Source: JBFWWP01 sp050246115 (GTDB lineage Bacteria > Planctomycetota > UBA8108 > UBA1146 > JAJFFE01). From it: a DNA stretch of 64,000 nucleotides. Positions 1 through 8,867 of the stretch are shown here, in pieces. The stretch lies in assembly GCA_050246115.1 (NCBI GenBank), contig JBFWWP010000032.1, positions 1 through 64,000 on the forward strand, given 5' to 3'. The first letter of the stretch is position 1; every line of letters begins with the position of its first letter. A program made the translations under genes and the position numbers. Under the pieces are notes generated by a model, which saw only the letters and a list, made by a program, of their open reading frames with translations, made no database searches and was not told the DNA's origin.

Positions 1-80
1 AGTCGATGCTGACGTTTCAAGACGCGTCGCGTCACCATGACCGTACCGCTGGGCGGCAGCAGACGTGGGGGTGTCGCCAT
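1..80 (-). CDS. RAYT (REP-associated tyrosine transposase) copy A, N-terminal piece cut by the window edge
   Basis: The reverse strand from the ATG at 78-80 reads MATPPRLLPPSGTVMVTRR and continues off the left edge. It is nearly identical to the N terminus of the complete RAYT at 58318-59229. RAYT proteins are single-strand DNA HUH/Y1 transposases related to IS200/IS605 that act on REP palindromes. Only about 26 residues are present, so neither the HUH motif nor the tyrosine can be checked and it cannot be said whether this copy is intact. The sequence upstream of the start (81-390) matches the sequence upstream of the copies at 56.6 and 59.2 kb. Confidence 0.8.
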   Translation of the reverse strand, partial: MATPPRLLPPSGTVMVTRRVLKRQHR

Positions 81-228
81 GCGAACTCCTCTCTCGGAGG
101 ATGTTCGCAATCCGCCAGCCGGGCGGTTATCAGCGACCCCGAAACGCCGCAACTGCCGACTTCCACCGCGATTGAACCTCCGACGTCGAGGAATCGTCGG
201 CCCTGGGGCCTTCCTCGTCGAACGACCG

Positions 229-390
229 AACCAGGACGAAGCACCGGAGGCGGTTGCTCGAGTGGTGGGGGGCGGGGCACGGGGATTACTCTCGGGCGGG
301 TGTTTCCCGAACCAGGACGAAGCACCGGAGGCGGTTGCTCGAGTGGTGGGGGGCGGGGCACGGGGACTACTCTCGGGCGGGTGTTTCCCG
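229..390. repeat. 81-bp tandem duplication, two copies, containing the RAYT right-end REP
   Basis: Two copies of an 81-bp unit lie at 229-309 and 310-390 and differ at very few positions. Each contains the REP core GGATTACTCTCGGGCGGG (the second copy reads GGACTACT) followed by TGTTTCCC. Single copies of the unit occur next to the RAYT genes at 56768-56850 and 59380-59460. The rest of 81-537 holds no gene that I can support: forward frames stay open across the repeat, but the real downstream start is at 538. Confidence 0.85.
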
Positions 391-537
391 CAGTCGTCGG
401 CGCGCCGATACGACGCGACGAAAGGCACATTACGGTGGCGCCAAGTCCCCGAGGTCAGTATCTATCTTCGGGTGGAGGCAGAAGCCGCGTCGCGCCGCGA
501 TCCCGTGTGCACCTCTTCGATTCGCAAAGGAGACCCC

Positions 538-1830
538 TTGCGCATACCGTTCCCCATCGTGCCCGCTCACGTCCGACGATTCGCCGTCTTGGTCGCCGCG
601 CTTTGCGGCACTCCCTGCCTTGCGCTCGACATCGCGGAACCCGCTCCGGAGTATCTCCAGGCGAAGATCAGGCCGCAGTGGCGCTTGTTGCCGATGGCAG
701 AGGCACTGAAGGAGCTCGGTGACGAGATCGAGAAGCCGGTGGCGATCTCGCGCGGTCTCGCCGAATCTGATTCGGTCGTCGTCCTCTTGGAGAACGACCG
801 GTCGACGGTGCGGGAGATCCTCGAACTCCTGGAACGAACTCAGGATCTGCACTTCTCGGCGGAACCCCTTCGCATCCGGGTCGAGACAGGATCCGAGCAC
901 CGCCGCAGCCAACGGCGACTCGTGAATCTGAACCTCCGCGACTACGGTCTGTTTTTTATCCCACGAACCAACGTGCCTCGGCCCAGGAATGGATTTGGCC
1001 TTGGTGATGGGGAAAACAGTCACTTCCGGGATTGGTGGGAAGAGAAAGAGCCGCGAATCGACCCCAACCAACTGATCGATGTTCTGTCGACCGAAGGAGA
1101 CCCCCTCGATGCCGAGATTCGGGGGACCGGCAACCTCATGGTTCTCGCGACAACCGACGAGGAGGCAAGACTGCGCGCAAACCTCGACGAGTTGTACGGT
1201 GTACTCCGACGCACCAGCACCTGGCGCGTTCACTTCGGCTGGCTGCCCGAGGGGCAAATCACCGCCGGTGGACTGCTGCCCGATGCGACTCTGCAGGCGC
1301 TCGTCAAACAGCTCGAGCAAACGCAGACGCTCAGCCTGGCCGCTTTGGATACTCAGAACGTGACGGCTTCGCGCGAGGTAGCCCGCTCTTTCGTCCGCGA
1401 CGTCGACATCGATCTAACGGGTCTCGACCCGGTGATGAACCCCGCCGTGGACACGGCGAGCGATGGACTCGTCGCCCAACTGAGACCCCTCATCGGCCTC
1501 GAGAGCACGCTACTCGTCTTTCACGCGGAGTGGACCGAACTCAGTCCACCGGCGAAGAGGGAAACCGTTCGGGTGCCAGCGACCACGAGCCCGGCAAGTG
1601 CCTCGACGACCTCGAAGGCCGAGGACCGGCAGGGTGGAGCCACCGTCACCCAAACGACATCGTCGAGGCCGACCCACCTGGACCCGGGGGTAACCCTCGA
1701 GATTCAACCGGAGGCACGTTGGGAATGGAGACCCAGCGGAGAGGTGTTCGTACCCCGGGGCTACGGACTCGTTCTCGTGGGGCCCGGAGGCAAGCGCTCC
1801 CGCGTCATCGTGTTCGAGGAGGTGAGATAG
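538..1830 (+). CDS. Exported STN/secretin-N-like protein, first of a paralogous pair
   Basis: A 430-residue protein of unknown specific role. The TTG start at 538 is chosen because AAAGGAG at 526-532 sits 5 nt upstream and the first residues form a signal peptide (basic start, then VLVAALCGTPCLA). Residues ~30-105 resemble an STN/secretin N-terminal domain, a short beta-alpha-beta fold that in secretins and TonB receptors binds peptides in the periplasm. A second alpha/beta segment follows around 170-260. No secretin pore domain is present. Its stop overlaps the start of the next gene by one base, and that gene has the same domain order, so the two products probably work together in the envelope. 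The family call rests on pattern only. Confidence 0.6.
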   Translation: MRIPFPIVPAHVRRFAVLVAALCGTPCLALDIAEPAPEYLQAKIRPQWRLLPMAEALKELGDEIEKPVAISRGLAESDSVVVLLENDRSTVREILELLERTQDLHFSAEPLRIRVETGSEHRRSQRRLVNLNLRDYGLFFIPRTNVPRPRNGFGLGDGENSHFRDWWEEKEPRIDPNQLIDVLSTEGDPLDAEIRGTGNLMVLATTDEEARLRANLDELYGVLRRTSTWRVHFGWLPEGQITAGGLLPDATLQALVKQLEQTQTLSLAALDTQNVTASREVARSFVRDVDIDLTGLDPVMNPAVDTASDGLVAQLRPLIGLESTLLVFHAEWTELSPPAKRETVRVPATTSPASASTTSKAEDRQGGATVTQTTSSRPTHLDPGVTLEIQPEARWEWRPSGEVFVPRGYGLVLVGPGGKRSRVIVFEEVR

Positions 1831-2963
1831 TGCAGACGCGAGCCCTGGCACGTTGGGTCGCCTGCGCGGCAATCGTCGTGAGTTCCACGCTCGCCGCAGC
1901 TGCGCCACCCGAGACCGTCGATCTCCGGGTCGAGTCCCAACCGCTGCTCGTTCTTTGTGAGCGGCTCGCCCGTCAGTGCGAAGTCGGCCTGGTGGTTCAC
2001 CGCGAGGCCGTCGAGTCGCTCCAGCAGTCCGTGAGCATCTACGCCAAGGACGCGAAGTGGGACGACGCCTTGAAGCTCTTTCGCGAAGAGTATGGCGTCG
2101 AGTTGCGCCTCACGGAACGGCGCCTCGAGGTCCTCGACGCGGCGGCGGACTTCCGCAAGCGCATCCAGCGCCAGTACTTCCCCACGGCGCAGATCACAGC
2201 GTCCGTTGACGACTACCCCGCTCCGAAACTGGGCTTCGAGGCGGAAGAAGAGTTCGGCGGAGGAGTCCTCAACTTCAGTGACGAGGATGGTCCCCCGCCT
2301 CTGATCGCCGATCTCGCGGGGCTCGTCGAGCACTCGGTCGGGAGCCTGGAACACTGGGAAAGGGATGGTGTCGGGCTCACGCTCACCGACGACGGCGGCC
2401 TTCTCTCGGTCCAGCAAGTCCCCGAACTCCAGGCCGGCGTTCGGACGTTCCTGGCGACCCTGGAACGAAACGCCACCCGCCAACTCGTCTGCCGGCTGCA
2501 CCGACTGCCCGACGAAACGGTGCCGGGACAGTCCATCGCGAAGAGCGCCTACGCCGAACTCACTCGCAACCGGCGCCCCGAGGCGAGCTTCATGGTCGGG
2601 GACGGGCAGCGCAATCACCACTACGCGGGAAACGTCCGAACTTTCGTCGCGGAGTCCTGCGCGGTCGGGAAGTGCATCGACCCCGTCGTCCGCGAGCTGC
2701 GCAGCGGCCTGGCGCTCGACGTGGAGCCCCACGTCACACGCGAAGGAGTCCTCGCCAACATCTCCTTGTCGCGCTGCACCAACTCGGGGAGCACCCGGAC
2801 TGGGGTGGTCACGGCGGATGGTCTGTCCCAGGTCGAGATCGAGCTCCCCATCCTGCAACACGAGAAGACCGGCGACAGCCGCCTCGTCCCGTTGGGAGGC
2901 GCGGTGGTGTACCTTTTGGGTGACGAGGTCTATGGCGTGAGCTTCGAGGTGTTCGAGCAGTGA
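1830..2963 (+). CDS. Exported STN/secretin-N-like protein, second of the pair
   Basis: A 377-residue protein. The GTG start at 1830 overlaps the TAG of the preceding gene (1828-1830), and GAGGAGG lies just upstream inside that gene, so translation is probably coupled. It has a signal peptide (VACAAIVVSSTLAAAAPP). Next comes an STN-like domain at ~25-105 (VDLRVESQPLLVLCERLA, then SVSIYAKDAKWDDALKLF). An acidic loop follows, and then a segment (LTLTDDGGLLSVQQVPELQ) that parallels a segment of the upstream protein. C-terminal beta-rich sequence ends in VVYLLGDEVYGVSFEV. There are no membrane spans after the signal peptide and no pore. An orphan periplasmic partner of a secretion or adhesion complex is possible but not shown. 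Confidence 0.6.
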   Translation: MQTRALARWVACAAIVVSSTLAAAAPPETVDLRVESQPLLVLCERLARQCEVGLVVHREAVESLQQSVSIYAKDAKWDDALKLFREEYGVELRLTERRLEVLDAAADFRKRIQRQYFPTAQITASVDDYPAPKLGFEAEEEFGGGVLNFSDEDGPPPLIADLAGLVEHSVGSLEHWERDGVGLTLTDDGGLLSVQQVPELQAGVRTFLATLERNATRQLVCRLHRLPDETVPGQSIAKSAYAELTRNRRPEASFMVGDGQRNHHYAGNVRTFVAESCAVGKCIDPVVRELRSGLALDVEPHVTREGVLANISLSRCTNSGSTRTGVVTADGLSQVEIELPILQHEKTGDSRLVPLGGAVVYLLGDEVYGVSFEVFEQ

Positions 2964-3098
2964 CGACGGACGCGCGCATCGTCGCTTGCCCGGGAGTCGC
3001 TCGAGATCTCCATCGGCCAAAGTCCCCCGTCACGTCGTGGCGGGTGTGGCACCGCTACCACTTGAGCCTCTCGCCGGGGCAGAGGAGGCCGTTAGGCT

Positions 3099-3644
3099 GT
3101 GACACGCTTCTGCAAGCTGTGCGCAATCTTGAGTGTCGCGCTTCTTGGATGCCGAAGCTCGGCACAAGTCATTCCTCTTGGGGAGTGGCTGTCGGACGAC
3201 GGACTGGTTTGCATGAGAGTCTGGCAAGAAGGGTACTTTATGTGTGCAGAGCGAAAGCACCCGGCAACAGGTGGCGTGGGTCCAGAGATTAGCTGGGCTG
3301 TTGGCCAGTTCCATGCCGATGGGGTGTCCGTATACGGTCCGACCATGCGGGTGAACGACTATGCACCGCGGCAGAAGTGGGAAGTGCGTGACGAGGAACT
3401 CTTCTTTGACGGAGACTCCACCGGCCTGAGACTGTATCGACTCGCCCGGCACTATCGAATGCAAGTGGGGACGCTGCCATCGAACATCCGTGAGCCCCCC
3501 AAACCAGAGTATGGATCAGCATTGCAGTTGCTCATGGAGGGAGTGAATCCGCTCGAGCATCCTGATTGGCCGCGGGACTACCATGGGATCTACGAGCCCA
3601 CACTGATACCCGCGCGAAAATGGGGCGAAGCCCCCGCCCGATGA
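3099..3644 (+). CDS. Small predicted lipoprotein of unknown function
   Basis: A 181-residue product from a GTG start at 3099. The N terminus is a lipoprotein signal (KLCAILSVALLGCRSS) with a lipobox LLGC, so Cys at about residue 18 is the expected lipidation site. The mature part is rich in Trp, Tyr and Arg and begins with a short strand-rich stretch (GEWLSDDGLVCMRVWQEGYF), which suggests a compact beta fold. I recognise no family. Codon use is less G+C-biased than in the neighbours, which may mean recent acquisition. No strong ribosome site precedes the start. Confidence 0.55.
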   Translation: MTRFCKLCAILSVALLGCRSSAQVIPLGEWLSDDGLVCMRVWQEGYFMCAERKHPATGGVGPEISWAVGQFHADGVSVYGPTMRVNDYAPRQKWEVRDEELFFDGDSTGLRLYRLARHYRMQVGTLPSNIREPPKPEYGSALQLLMEGVNPLEHPDWPRDYHGIYEPTLIPARKWGEAPAR

Positions 3645-3857
3645 TCGCCTTGCAATCATGACCGATCATGTTCGTTGACGGGGAACCTCGGCGGTCGGAA
3701 GCGAGGCGAGGCGTCGCGGAGGAGTCGTGGAACGGCGAGTCTTAGCCTCAGCCTCGATGGCCCAAGTCAAGGCAAGCGGGAGCGTTGCTGGCCCTGGCGG
3801 GACGGCTCATCGGGGGGCATGGTGATCCAGGTTGCGGAGGTCGGGATTCGAGCGGCT

Positions 3858-3931
3858 TGAACTTCGGAAGACGCTTCTCCGAGTACGACATGATCGTATG
3901 CAGGTGCTTTTCGAGAAAGCAGATTGAGTGG
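3858..3931 (-). pseudogene. Degenerate RAYT remnant
   Basis: The reverse strand here reads about 25 residues including EKHLHTIMSYSEKRLPKF. This aligns with NHLHLVVSYSGKTLPKF of the intact RAYT, including the HLH (HUH-type) metal-binding motif. Flanking sequence is not alignable. The rest of 3645-4019 contains no supported gene. It is most simply an old fragment of a RAYT gene, separate from the recent copies at the right of the window. Confidence 0.5.
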
Positions 3932-4019
3932 AGGCCCACTTGGAGAGAATCTTGGGCCCGAGGCAAGCGCGGCGCGCGCTGGATTTGGGTCTAGAGTTGC
4001 GGCGTGAGGGAGATTCGCG

Positions 4020-4979
4020 GTGGAGCCTTGGAACTCTGATCACGACCTGACGCGCGAGCAGCTGGCGGCGGCACTGGCTCGGGCGATCGAGAGCCGTGAG
4101 TATGTTGGCGAGGTGGACTTCGACGGCAGACCCCGACCGGTTTGGTTTGCGGAGGGTTGGGACTGCGATGTCTTTCGGGTGTGCGATGCCCGGGGGTGCA
4201 CGTGGCTGTGCAAGCTCCCGAAACGCGGTGGGGTGCAGCCACACCTTCGGCGAGAGGCGTTGCTCCTCGACGATCTTCGGCGAGTCGCCGCTGGGTTGGT
4301 GCCCCGGATCGGGATGCGTGGTCCGTCGGGGACGTTGCCGTATGAGTGGATCGCGCTCTCCCTAGCTCCGGGGCAACCGGTTTTCCCGCTCCTCCGCAGC
4401 ATCGACCCCGGATCGTTCGGGCGCTCTTACGGGGCGCGCCTGAGCGAACTCCATCGTTGGCATCCGGAGCCGATCGGTCCGCGTCCGACCTCGACCGTTC
4501 ACTCCTTCGGGAGACTCATCAACGATGCGCGAACCGCCGCCGATTCGCTGCGACCCCACGTGAGCCGTGATGGCATGAGGCGGATCGAGAACATGCTGAC
4601 GCGCGCGGCGGATTACCCAGAGGTCGAGCTTCCCGCGACGTTCGTTCACGGCGATCTCTTTCCTGAACATGTGTACGTCGATCCCGAAACTTGCCAGGTC
4701 ATACACCTGATCGACTGGGCCGACGCCAAGTGGGGCGATCCGGCTGTCGACTTCGCACTGCTCGGATGGCTGCTCGGGGACGACTTCCTGCGTGCTGCGA
4801 CGGAAGCCTATGGCGGTGAGGACACCGACTCGTTGCGGCTGCGGGCGGCCCAGTTGGGCATGCTCTTCGGCATGTGTGACGTGCCGGTTGCCGAGCGTGG
4901 GGCGCCGAACGTTCCGCTCGCCGAACGCGTCGCGGTGCTCCAGCGTCGCGTGGCGGGGGGCTGGTTGGAGCGAATCTGA
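4020..4979 (+). CDS. Aminoglycoside-phosphotransferase-fold kinase (APH/choline kinase family)
   Basis: A 319-residue protein starting at GTG 4020, with GAGGGA at 4006-4011 as ribosome site. It shows the APH-fold landmarks: a nucleotide-binding lobe in the first ~110 residues with a Lys in LCKLPKRGG, the catalytic Brenner motif FVHGDLFPEHVYVD (His-Gly-Asp) and the Mg-binding stretch LIDWADAKWGDPAVDFA. The family phosphorylates small alcohols such as aminoglycosides, choline, homoserine or sugars. Nothing here identifies the substrate, and most chromosomal members of this kind are not resistance genes. It stands alone with ~190 bp to the next gene. Confidence 0.8.
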   Translation: MEPWNSDHDLTREQLAAALARAIESREYVGEVDFDGRPRPVWFAEGWDCDVFRVCDARGCTWLCKLPKRGGVQPHLRREALLLDDLRRVAAGLVPRIGMRGPSGTLPYEWIALSLAPGQPVFPLLRSIDPGSFGRSYGARLSELHRWHPEPIGPRPTSTVHSFGRLINDARTAADSLRPHVSRDGMRRIENMLTRAADYPEVELPATFVHGDLFPEHVYVDPETCQVIHLIDWADAKWGDPAVDFALLGWLLGDDFLRAATEAYGGEDTDSLRLRAAQLGMLFGMCDVPVAERGAPNVPLAERVAVLQRRVAGGWLERI

Positions 4980-5216
4980 GCCAGAGGCAAGCCCGCTTGG
5001 ATTCGCTTTCGTCTGCCGGAACAGACCCGCTCGACCCCTCACTCCCCGTCCGCCACCCGGGAGGGGCAGGCCTCGCGTGGAAATCGGCTCCGTGGGGGAC
5101 TTCGCACTCCCATCGGCTTCGCGCTGGGGCGGGCACCCCAACCGGCGCGCTGCCCTGGGTCGCTTCCGCCCTTGAGTTTCAGGCGGCGCGTTTCAGAATG
5201 CGGCGCGGGGGAATCC

Positions 5217-5732
5217 ATGGATGATGATGCGAGCCCGAGATCCGAGAAGAGCACCTCCGAATGGAGCACGCCGATTCCGTCCGAGAAGGTCGTGGTCGGG
5301 TGGCGTGAGTGGTTGTCCCTCCCCGAACTCGGGGTGGACCGGATCAAGGCCAAGATCGACACCGGCGCACGCTCGTCGGCGATTCACGCGTTCGACGTCG
5401 TCGAGTACCACCGCGCTGGACGCCATTGGCTGCGCTTCAATCTGCATCCGCTGCAGCGAAGTAGCGACGTGATCGTGCCGGCCAGGGCCCGGGTGCTCGA
5501 TCGCCGCGAAGTCCGGAGCTCGACGGGACATCTGCACCTTCGTTGGTTGATTCGCACCGAGGTGGTGCTCGCCGGGCAGCGCTTCCCCATCGAACTGACT
5601 TTGAGCCGCCGCGACGAGATGGGGTTTCGGATGCTGCTCGGGCGCCAAGCGCTTCGCGGCAGATTCGTGGTCGACCCGGGGAGGTCGTTCGTCAGCGACC
5701 CTCGGCGGCGACGGGCCCGACGCCAGGCCTGA
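5217..5732 (+). CDS. ATP-dependent zinc protease-like / retropepsin-like protein (RimK-associated family)
   Basis: A 171-residue protein with the aspartyl-protease-like motif KIDTGARSSAIHA near residue 45-57, followed by beta-rich sequence and the closing GRQALRGRFVVDP. This matches the small proteins often annotated as ATP-dependent zinc protease, which frequently accompany RimK-type glutamate ligases. No RimK is present here. The ATG at 5217 is preferred over the alternative start at 5172 because GGGGGA lies 4 nt before it. A hairpin just after the stop probably ends the transcript. Confidence 0.75.
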   Translation: MDDDASPRSEKSTSEWSTPIPSEKVVVGWREWLSLPELGVDRIKAKIDTGARSSAIHAFDVVEYHRAGRHWLRFNLHPLQRSSDVIVPARARVLDRREVRSSTGHLHLRWLIRTEVVLAGQRFPIELTLSRRDEMGFRMLLGRQALRGRFVVDPGRSFVSDPRRRRARRQA

Positions 5733-5744
5733 CACGGCACTCGA

Positions 5745-5777
5745 CCCAGATCAAGCACGCACCGCGCTTGATCTGGG
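5745..5777. terminator. Stem-loop between convergent genes
   Basis: A perfect 12-bp inverted repeat: CCCAGATCAAGC at 5745-5756 pairs with GCTTGATCTGGG at 5766-5777 around a 9-nt loop. It lies 13 bp after the stop at 5732 and before the end of the opposing gene at 5936. There is no long U-run, so it may act as a transcript-end hairpin rather than a classical intrinsic terminator. Confidence 0.6.
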
Positions 5778-5935
5778 CCTGAGTTCCTTTCACAGGGCTT
5801 TCGCAGAGCCCCTTCGTGGATGCGGCAGAGCCGCGTCTACTTCATCCAGACGCACGCTTCCGGTGGAGTGCGCTCCAACGGGAACCAGCCTCGATCTGGC
5901 GCCGCCCACCAGTCACGTTGCCCGCCAGCTGCTCG

Positions 5936-8554
5936 TCACGGGCAGCTGCTCGGCGGGAACAGGCAACCGAGGAGCACGCTGGCCGGGTGGCACGCGGGCA
6001 GGGCACCACCCCAAGCCGGCGGAGGAGGTCCGCCGGCAAAGAGCCACGCAAGAAGATAGATCGGGTCGGCGATGTTGAAGAGGTTGTCACTATTGCAGTC
6101 GAGCGCGGCAGTGCAAGACCCTGCGCCCGGCGCGAACGGCGTCGCGCCGAACGGGCCGGAGCCGCCGGCGCCGGGTGGAAACAGATTGCTCAGCGAGATG
6201 ATCGCGTCGCCCACGGTGATGTTCCCGGTGCCGTCCGGATCGCCCGCGATGATCATCGTCGGACCTCCGAGCGTGACCGAACAACAGGCCGGGGGTGCAA
6301 TGAGTCCCAGCCCTTGTTCCTCGGCCCGAACGCAGAACTCGACCAAGCCGACGAGACCGGTCACAGTCTGAGTGTAGCTGAAGGAGAGCGGCCCGAACGG
6401 GCTTCCCGGGACTTCCGCTCCGTTCTGGAATACGCGGTAGTGGGTCGGCAGCGGCCCTATCGACGGCGGACTCCACGTCACGGTCAGCAAGTTCGCGATC
6501 GAGGCGTCGCAGTTGACATTCTCGGCCGGGGACAACGCGCCCGTTCCATCCAAGTTCAGACTCGCGAGGGATCCTTGGTTTCCGAGGGCCGTGATGACGC
6601 CGCCCAGAGCGAGGTCGTTGAAGGCCATCTGAGAGTCGGGCGGTAAGAGCGCCAAAGGGTGGCCGGGAACGCTGAGTTCCAGAGTTTCGTTCGAGCTGTT
6701 GGTGATCCACAGTCCGTGCTGGGGATTGAGGTTCTCCGGCGCATGAAGGTCGATGTTCGGGACGCTGAACTGCCCGGCCCCCGGAGGTCCGGCGAAGTCC
6801 ACGACCGCCACCGGCCCCAAGTCGTCGACGTTCTCGAGTACCAACGCGTTGTCGACCACGCTGCCCAGGAAGGGGCTGCCTGCCGGGTCGTTGGAGGTGT
6901 CGGAGAGCTCCACTTCGATCTCCGACAGAAACTCGGCGATCGTCGAGAAGTTTACGACCTGGAACACCACATAGATGGTGAGGGTGGCGCCGGGAGCGCC
7001 GGGGATGATCTCGATGGTGGTCGTCTCCTCACAGGCTTCGGGCATATAGCGCGTGCCATCCAGCAGCGTGTCGTAGTCAGTGTTGTTCTTGCCCTTGAAC
7101 ATGCGGCGCATGCGATCGGCCGCCATTTGGTCTGCGGGGTCGATGCTTGCCTGCGCCATCGCGATCTTCCGGGCCTGGGCCGCCCAGTAGTTCTTACGTC
7201 CGCTGTTGATCACGGCCTGGGCTGCCGGGGAGATCTCGAACGCGGCGGCCCGGCGGATCTTGGTCTTCACGAAGCGGAAGGTCGGTGGCGTCGGCGGCAG
7301 TTGGATGTTCAGGCAGATGATCACGATGCCCGCCCGCGGATCGAGCGGGTCGACCGCGAAGTCGTTCATGCGCACGAGGATTCCGGTTTCATTCGGATCG
7401 TCGGGCCCGGGGAACGTCCCGAATCCGAGGCCGCCGCTCGCAAGCGAACCCGTGAGCGGGGAACTCGGGTCGAACAGACGGGAGCGAGGAACCCCACACT
7501 CGACGTTCGCCGGGTTGCCATTGACCACTTGGAGCTCGGGTGGGCAAGGGCCGCCTGCATAGTGGAAGATGGGGATGCTGGTTCCCAGCTCGCGTATCTC
7601 GAACTGACCGATGCCGACCGAGGAAGGCCCGAAACCCCCGATCTGGATCAGCACCGTTTGCCCGGCGCTGGCAAGGAAGCGCACGGTCGACGTGAAGTTG
7701 TTGCAACCGGGTTCGTCGTCTTGGCACGCGATGGGGGGGAAGAGTCCCGGGTCGGGCGGGCACGGAACGCTATTGTCCCAGACAGCGATCCGAGTGTCGA
7801 AGTTGCCGATGTTGCACGTCGTGATCTCGATCTCGCCGCCATGGGTTACGGTATAGGTCCACCACAGGTCGTTGTGGATGATCGGGTCGAGGCCGAACCA
7901 CGGTGCACAAGTAGCCGGGATGATCCCCAGGCCGTCGGTTGTTGCCGTCGTCGTGTCGAGCGGGTTGAGTCCTTGGACGGCCGCCAGAGGGTTCGTACAG
8001 CTGTCGTTGAGCGCTGGCGGGCCGCAGTTGACCGTGATCTGCCCAGCCCCGACCGCGCCATTGTATCCGCAAACCTGGAGGAGGTAGGTGGCGCCCGCGA
8101 CGACCGGCCACATGACTACCGACTGCAGCCCACACGTGTCGTCGTCGCAGCCGACCTCCAAAGCCGGCGGGCACACCGTGTCGGCGTAGACCACGAGGCG
8201 AGTATCGTAGCTGCTTCCGCACATCGTGGCCGTCGCAAGACCGGTACAACTCGCCGTGTAGGTGTACCAAATGTCGACCGGCTCGAGGGTGCCGCCACAG
8301 CTCGGGATCGGACCATCGTTCGAGTCGAAAGTCGTGTCGAACGACTGAGTCCCACCGTCGCTGAGCGGGATGGCGGAGAAGCAGCTGTTGTTCACCGACT
8401 GCGCATCGACGATCGCGATCCAGGAGGTTGCGATGAAACACGCCAGTCGTACCCACACGGTCCCGAGTGATCTCGAAGCGAATCGGGCCGTCGAGCCATG
8501 CGTCGGACTGGAGCGAGACCTGGTTGCCGGTAGCTGGATCCTGGTTCGGAACAT
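5936..8554 (-). CDS. Secreted PPC-like-domain protein with dockerin-type C-terminal tag
   Basis: An 872-residue protein. The ATG at 8552-8554 is preceded by AAAGGGGA, and longer upstream readings lack a ribosome site. The N terminus is a long signal region ending VRLACFIATSWIAIVDAQS. Residues ~45-270 contain two similar ~110-residue beta domains with paired cysteines (IWYTYTASCTG and LWWTYTVTHGG), resembling pre-peptidase C-terminal domains. A central part mentions no enzyme motif. A fibronectin-III-like stretch (LLTVTWSPPSIGPLPTHYRV) follows. The C terminus has two calcium-loop repeats (DPDGTGNITVGDAIISLSNLF and a second ending IADPIYLLAWLF) and a Cys-rich end. An exported structural or adhesive protein is the best guess. 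Confidence 0.75.
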   Translation of the reverse strand: MFRTRIQLPATRSRSSPTHGSTARFASRSLGTVWVRLACFIATSWIAIVDAQSVNNSCFSAIPLSDGGTQSFDTTFDSNDGPIPSCGGTLEPVDIWYTYTASCTGLATATMCGSSYDTRLVVYADTVCPPALEVGCDDDTCGLQSVVMWPVVAGATYLLQVCGYNGAVGAGQITVNCGPPALNDSCTNPLAAVQGLNPLDTTTATTDGLGIIPATCAPWFGLDPIIHNDLWWTYTVTHGGEIEITTCNIGNFDTRIAVWDNSVPCPPDPGLFPPIACQDDEPGCNNFTSTVRFLASAGQTVLIQIGGFGPSSVGIGQFEIRELGTSIPIFHYAGGPCPPELQVVNGNPANVECGVPRSRLFDPSSPLTGSLASGGLGFGTFPGPDDPNETGILVRMNDFAVDPLDPRAGIVIICLNIQLPPTPPTFRFVKTKIRRAAAFEISPAAQAVINSGRKNYWAAQARKIAMAQASIDPADQMAADRMRRMFKGKNNTDYDTLLDGTRYMPEACEETTTIEIIPGAPGATLTIYVVFQVVNFSTIAEFLSEIEVELSDTSNDPAGSPFLGSVVDNALVLENVDDLGPVAVVDFAGPPGAGQFSVPNIDLHAPENLNPQHGLWITNSSNETLELSVPGHPLALLPPDSQMAFNDLALGGVITALGNQGSLASLNLDGTGALSPAENVNCDASIANLLTVTWSPPSIGPLPTHYRVFQNGAEVPGSPFGPLSFSYTQTVTGLVGLVEFCVRAEEQGLGLIAPPACCSVTLGGPTMIIAGDPDGTGNITVGDAIISLSNLFPPGAGGSGPFGATPFAPGAGSCTAALDCNSDNLFNIADPIYLLAWLFAGGPPPPAWGGALPACHPASVLLGCLFPPSSCP

Positions 8555-8770
8555 GAGATTCCCCTTTCGGTTGCGTGCCGGCCTGTGCTTCGCTCCTCGC
8601 GAGCACCCAGGTCGAGCACCGTTGGCGGGGCAACCACGGCGTTGTCGTGGAGTTGCTCCAGCTCCTCGTTGAGGAATGGAGCCAATTGCGGACACACAAT
8701 TCGGTGAGAACGAGGGGTCGTAGCGATTGTGGCCCACTCCCGGGACCCGGGTCGTCGCGCGTCTTGGGTG

Positions 8771-8820
8771 GCCAAGCCGCGATCGCGTCACCCCAGAAAC
8801 GCTCGCCTTCGGCTCATAGC
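8771..8820. repeat. Copy of a short intergenic repeat
   Basis: Sequence GCCAAGCCGC followed by TCACCCCAGAAACGCTCGCC and TTCGGCTCATAGC. A close relative lies at 32841-32895, a partial copy at 32921-32952 and a fragment at 54750-54772. The element has two small palindromic parts (GGCCAAGCCG-like and CGCC-TTCGGC-like). It occupies the 313-bp gap 8555-8867 between two reverse-strand genes, and I see nothing else there. Confidence 0.55.
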
Positions 8821-8867
8821 GCCAGCGCCAACTGGAGGCGCTCGTAAGTGTGCTCGCTCTTGGGGCA

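Noticed and set aside
37..537. Long N-terminal extension of the first STN-like protein through the 81-bp repeat
   Set aside because: The extension is repeat DNA that also occurs elsewhere. A TTG at 538 with AAAGGAG and a signal peptide is a far better start.
4020..4979. Antibiotic-resistance gene
   Set aside because: The APH fold is clear, but there is no close similarity to known resistance enzymes and no mobile context, so no resistance is claimed.
6659..8470. 603-codon open frame on the + strand
   Set aside because: It is antisense to the secreted-protein gene, is made of Arg/Gly/Val-rich sequence without domains, and has no ribosome site; a GC-skew shadow.
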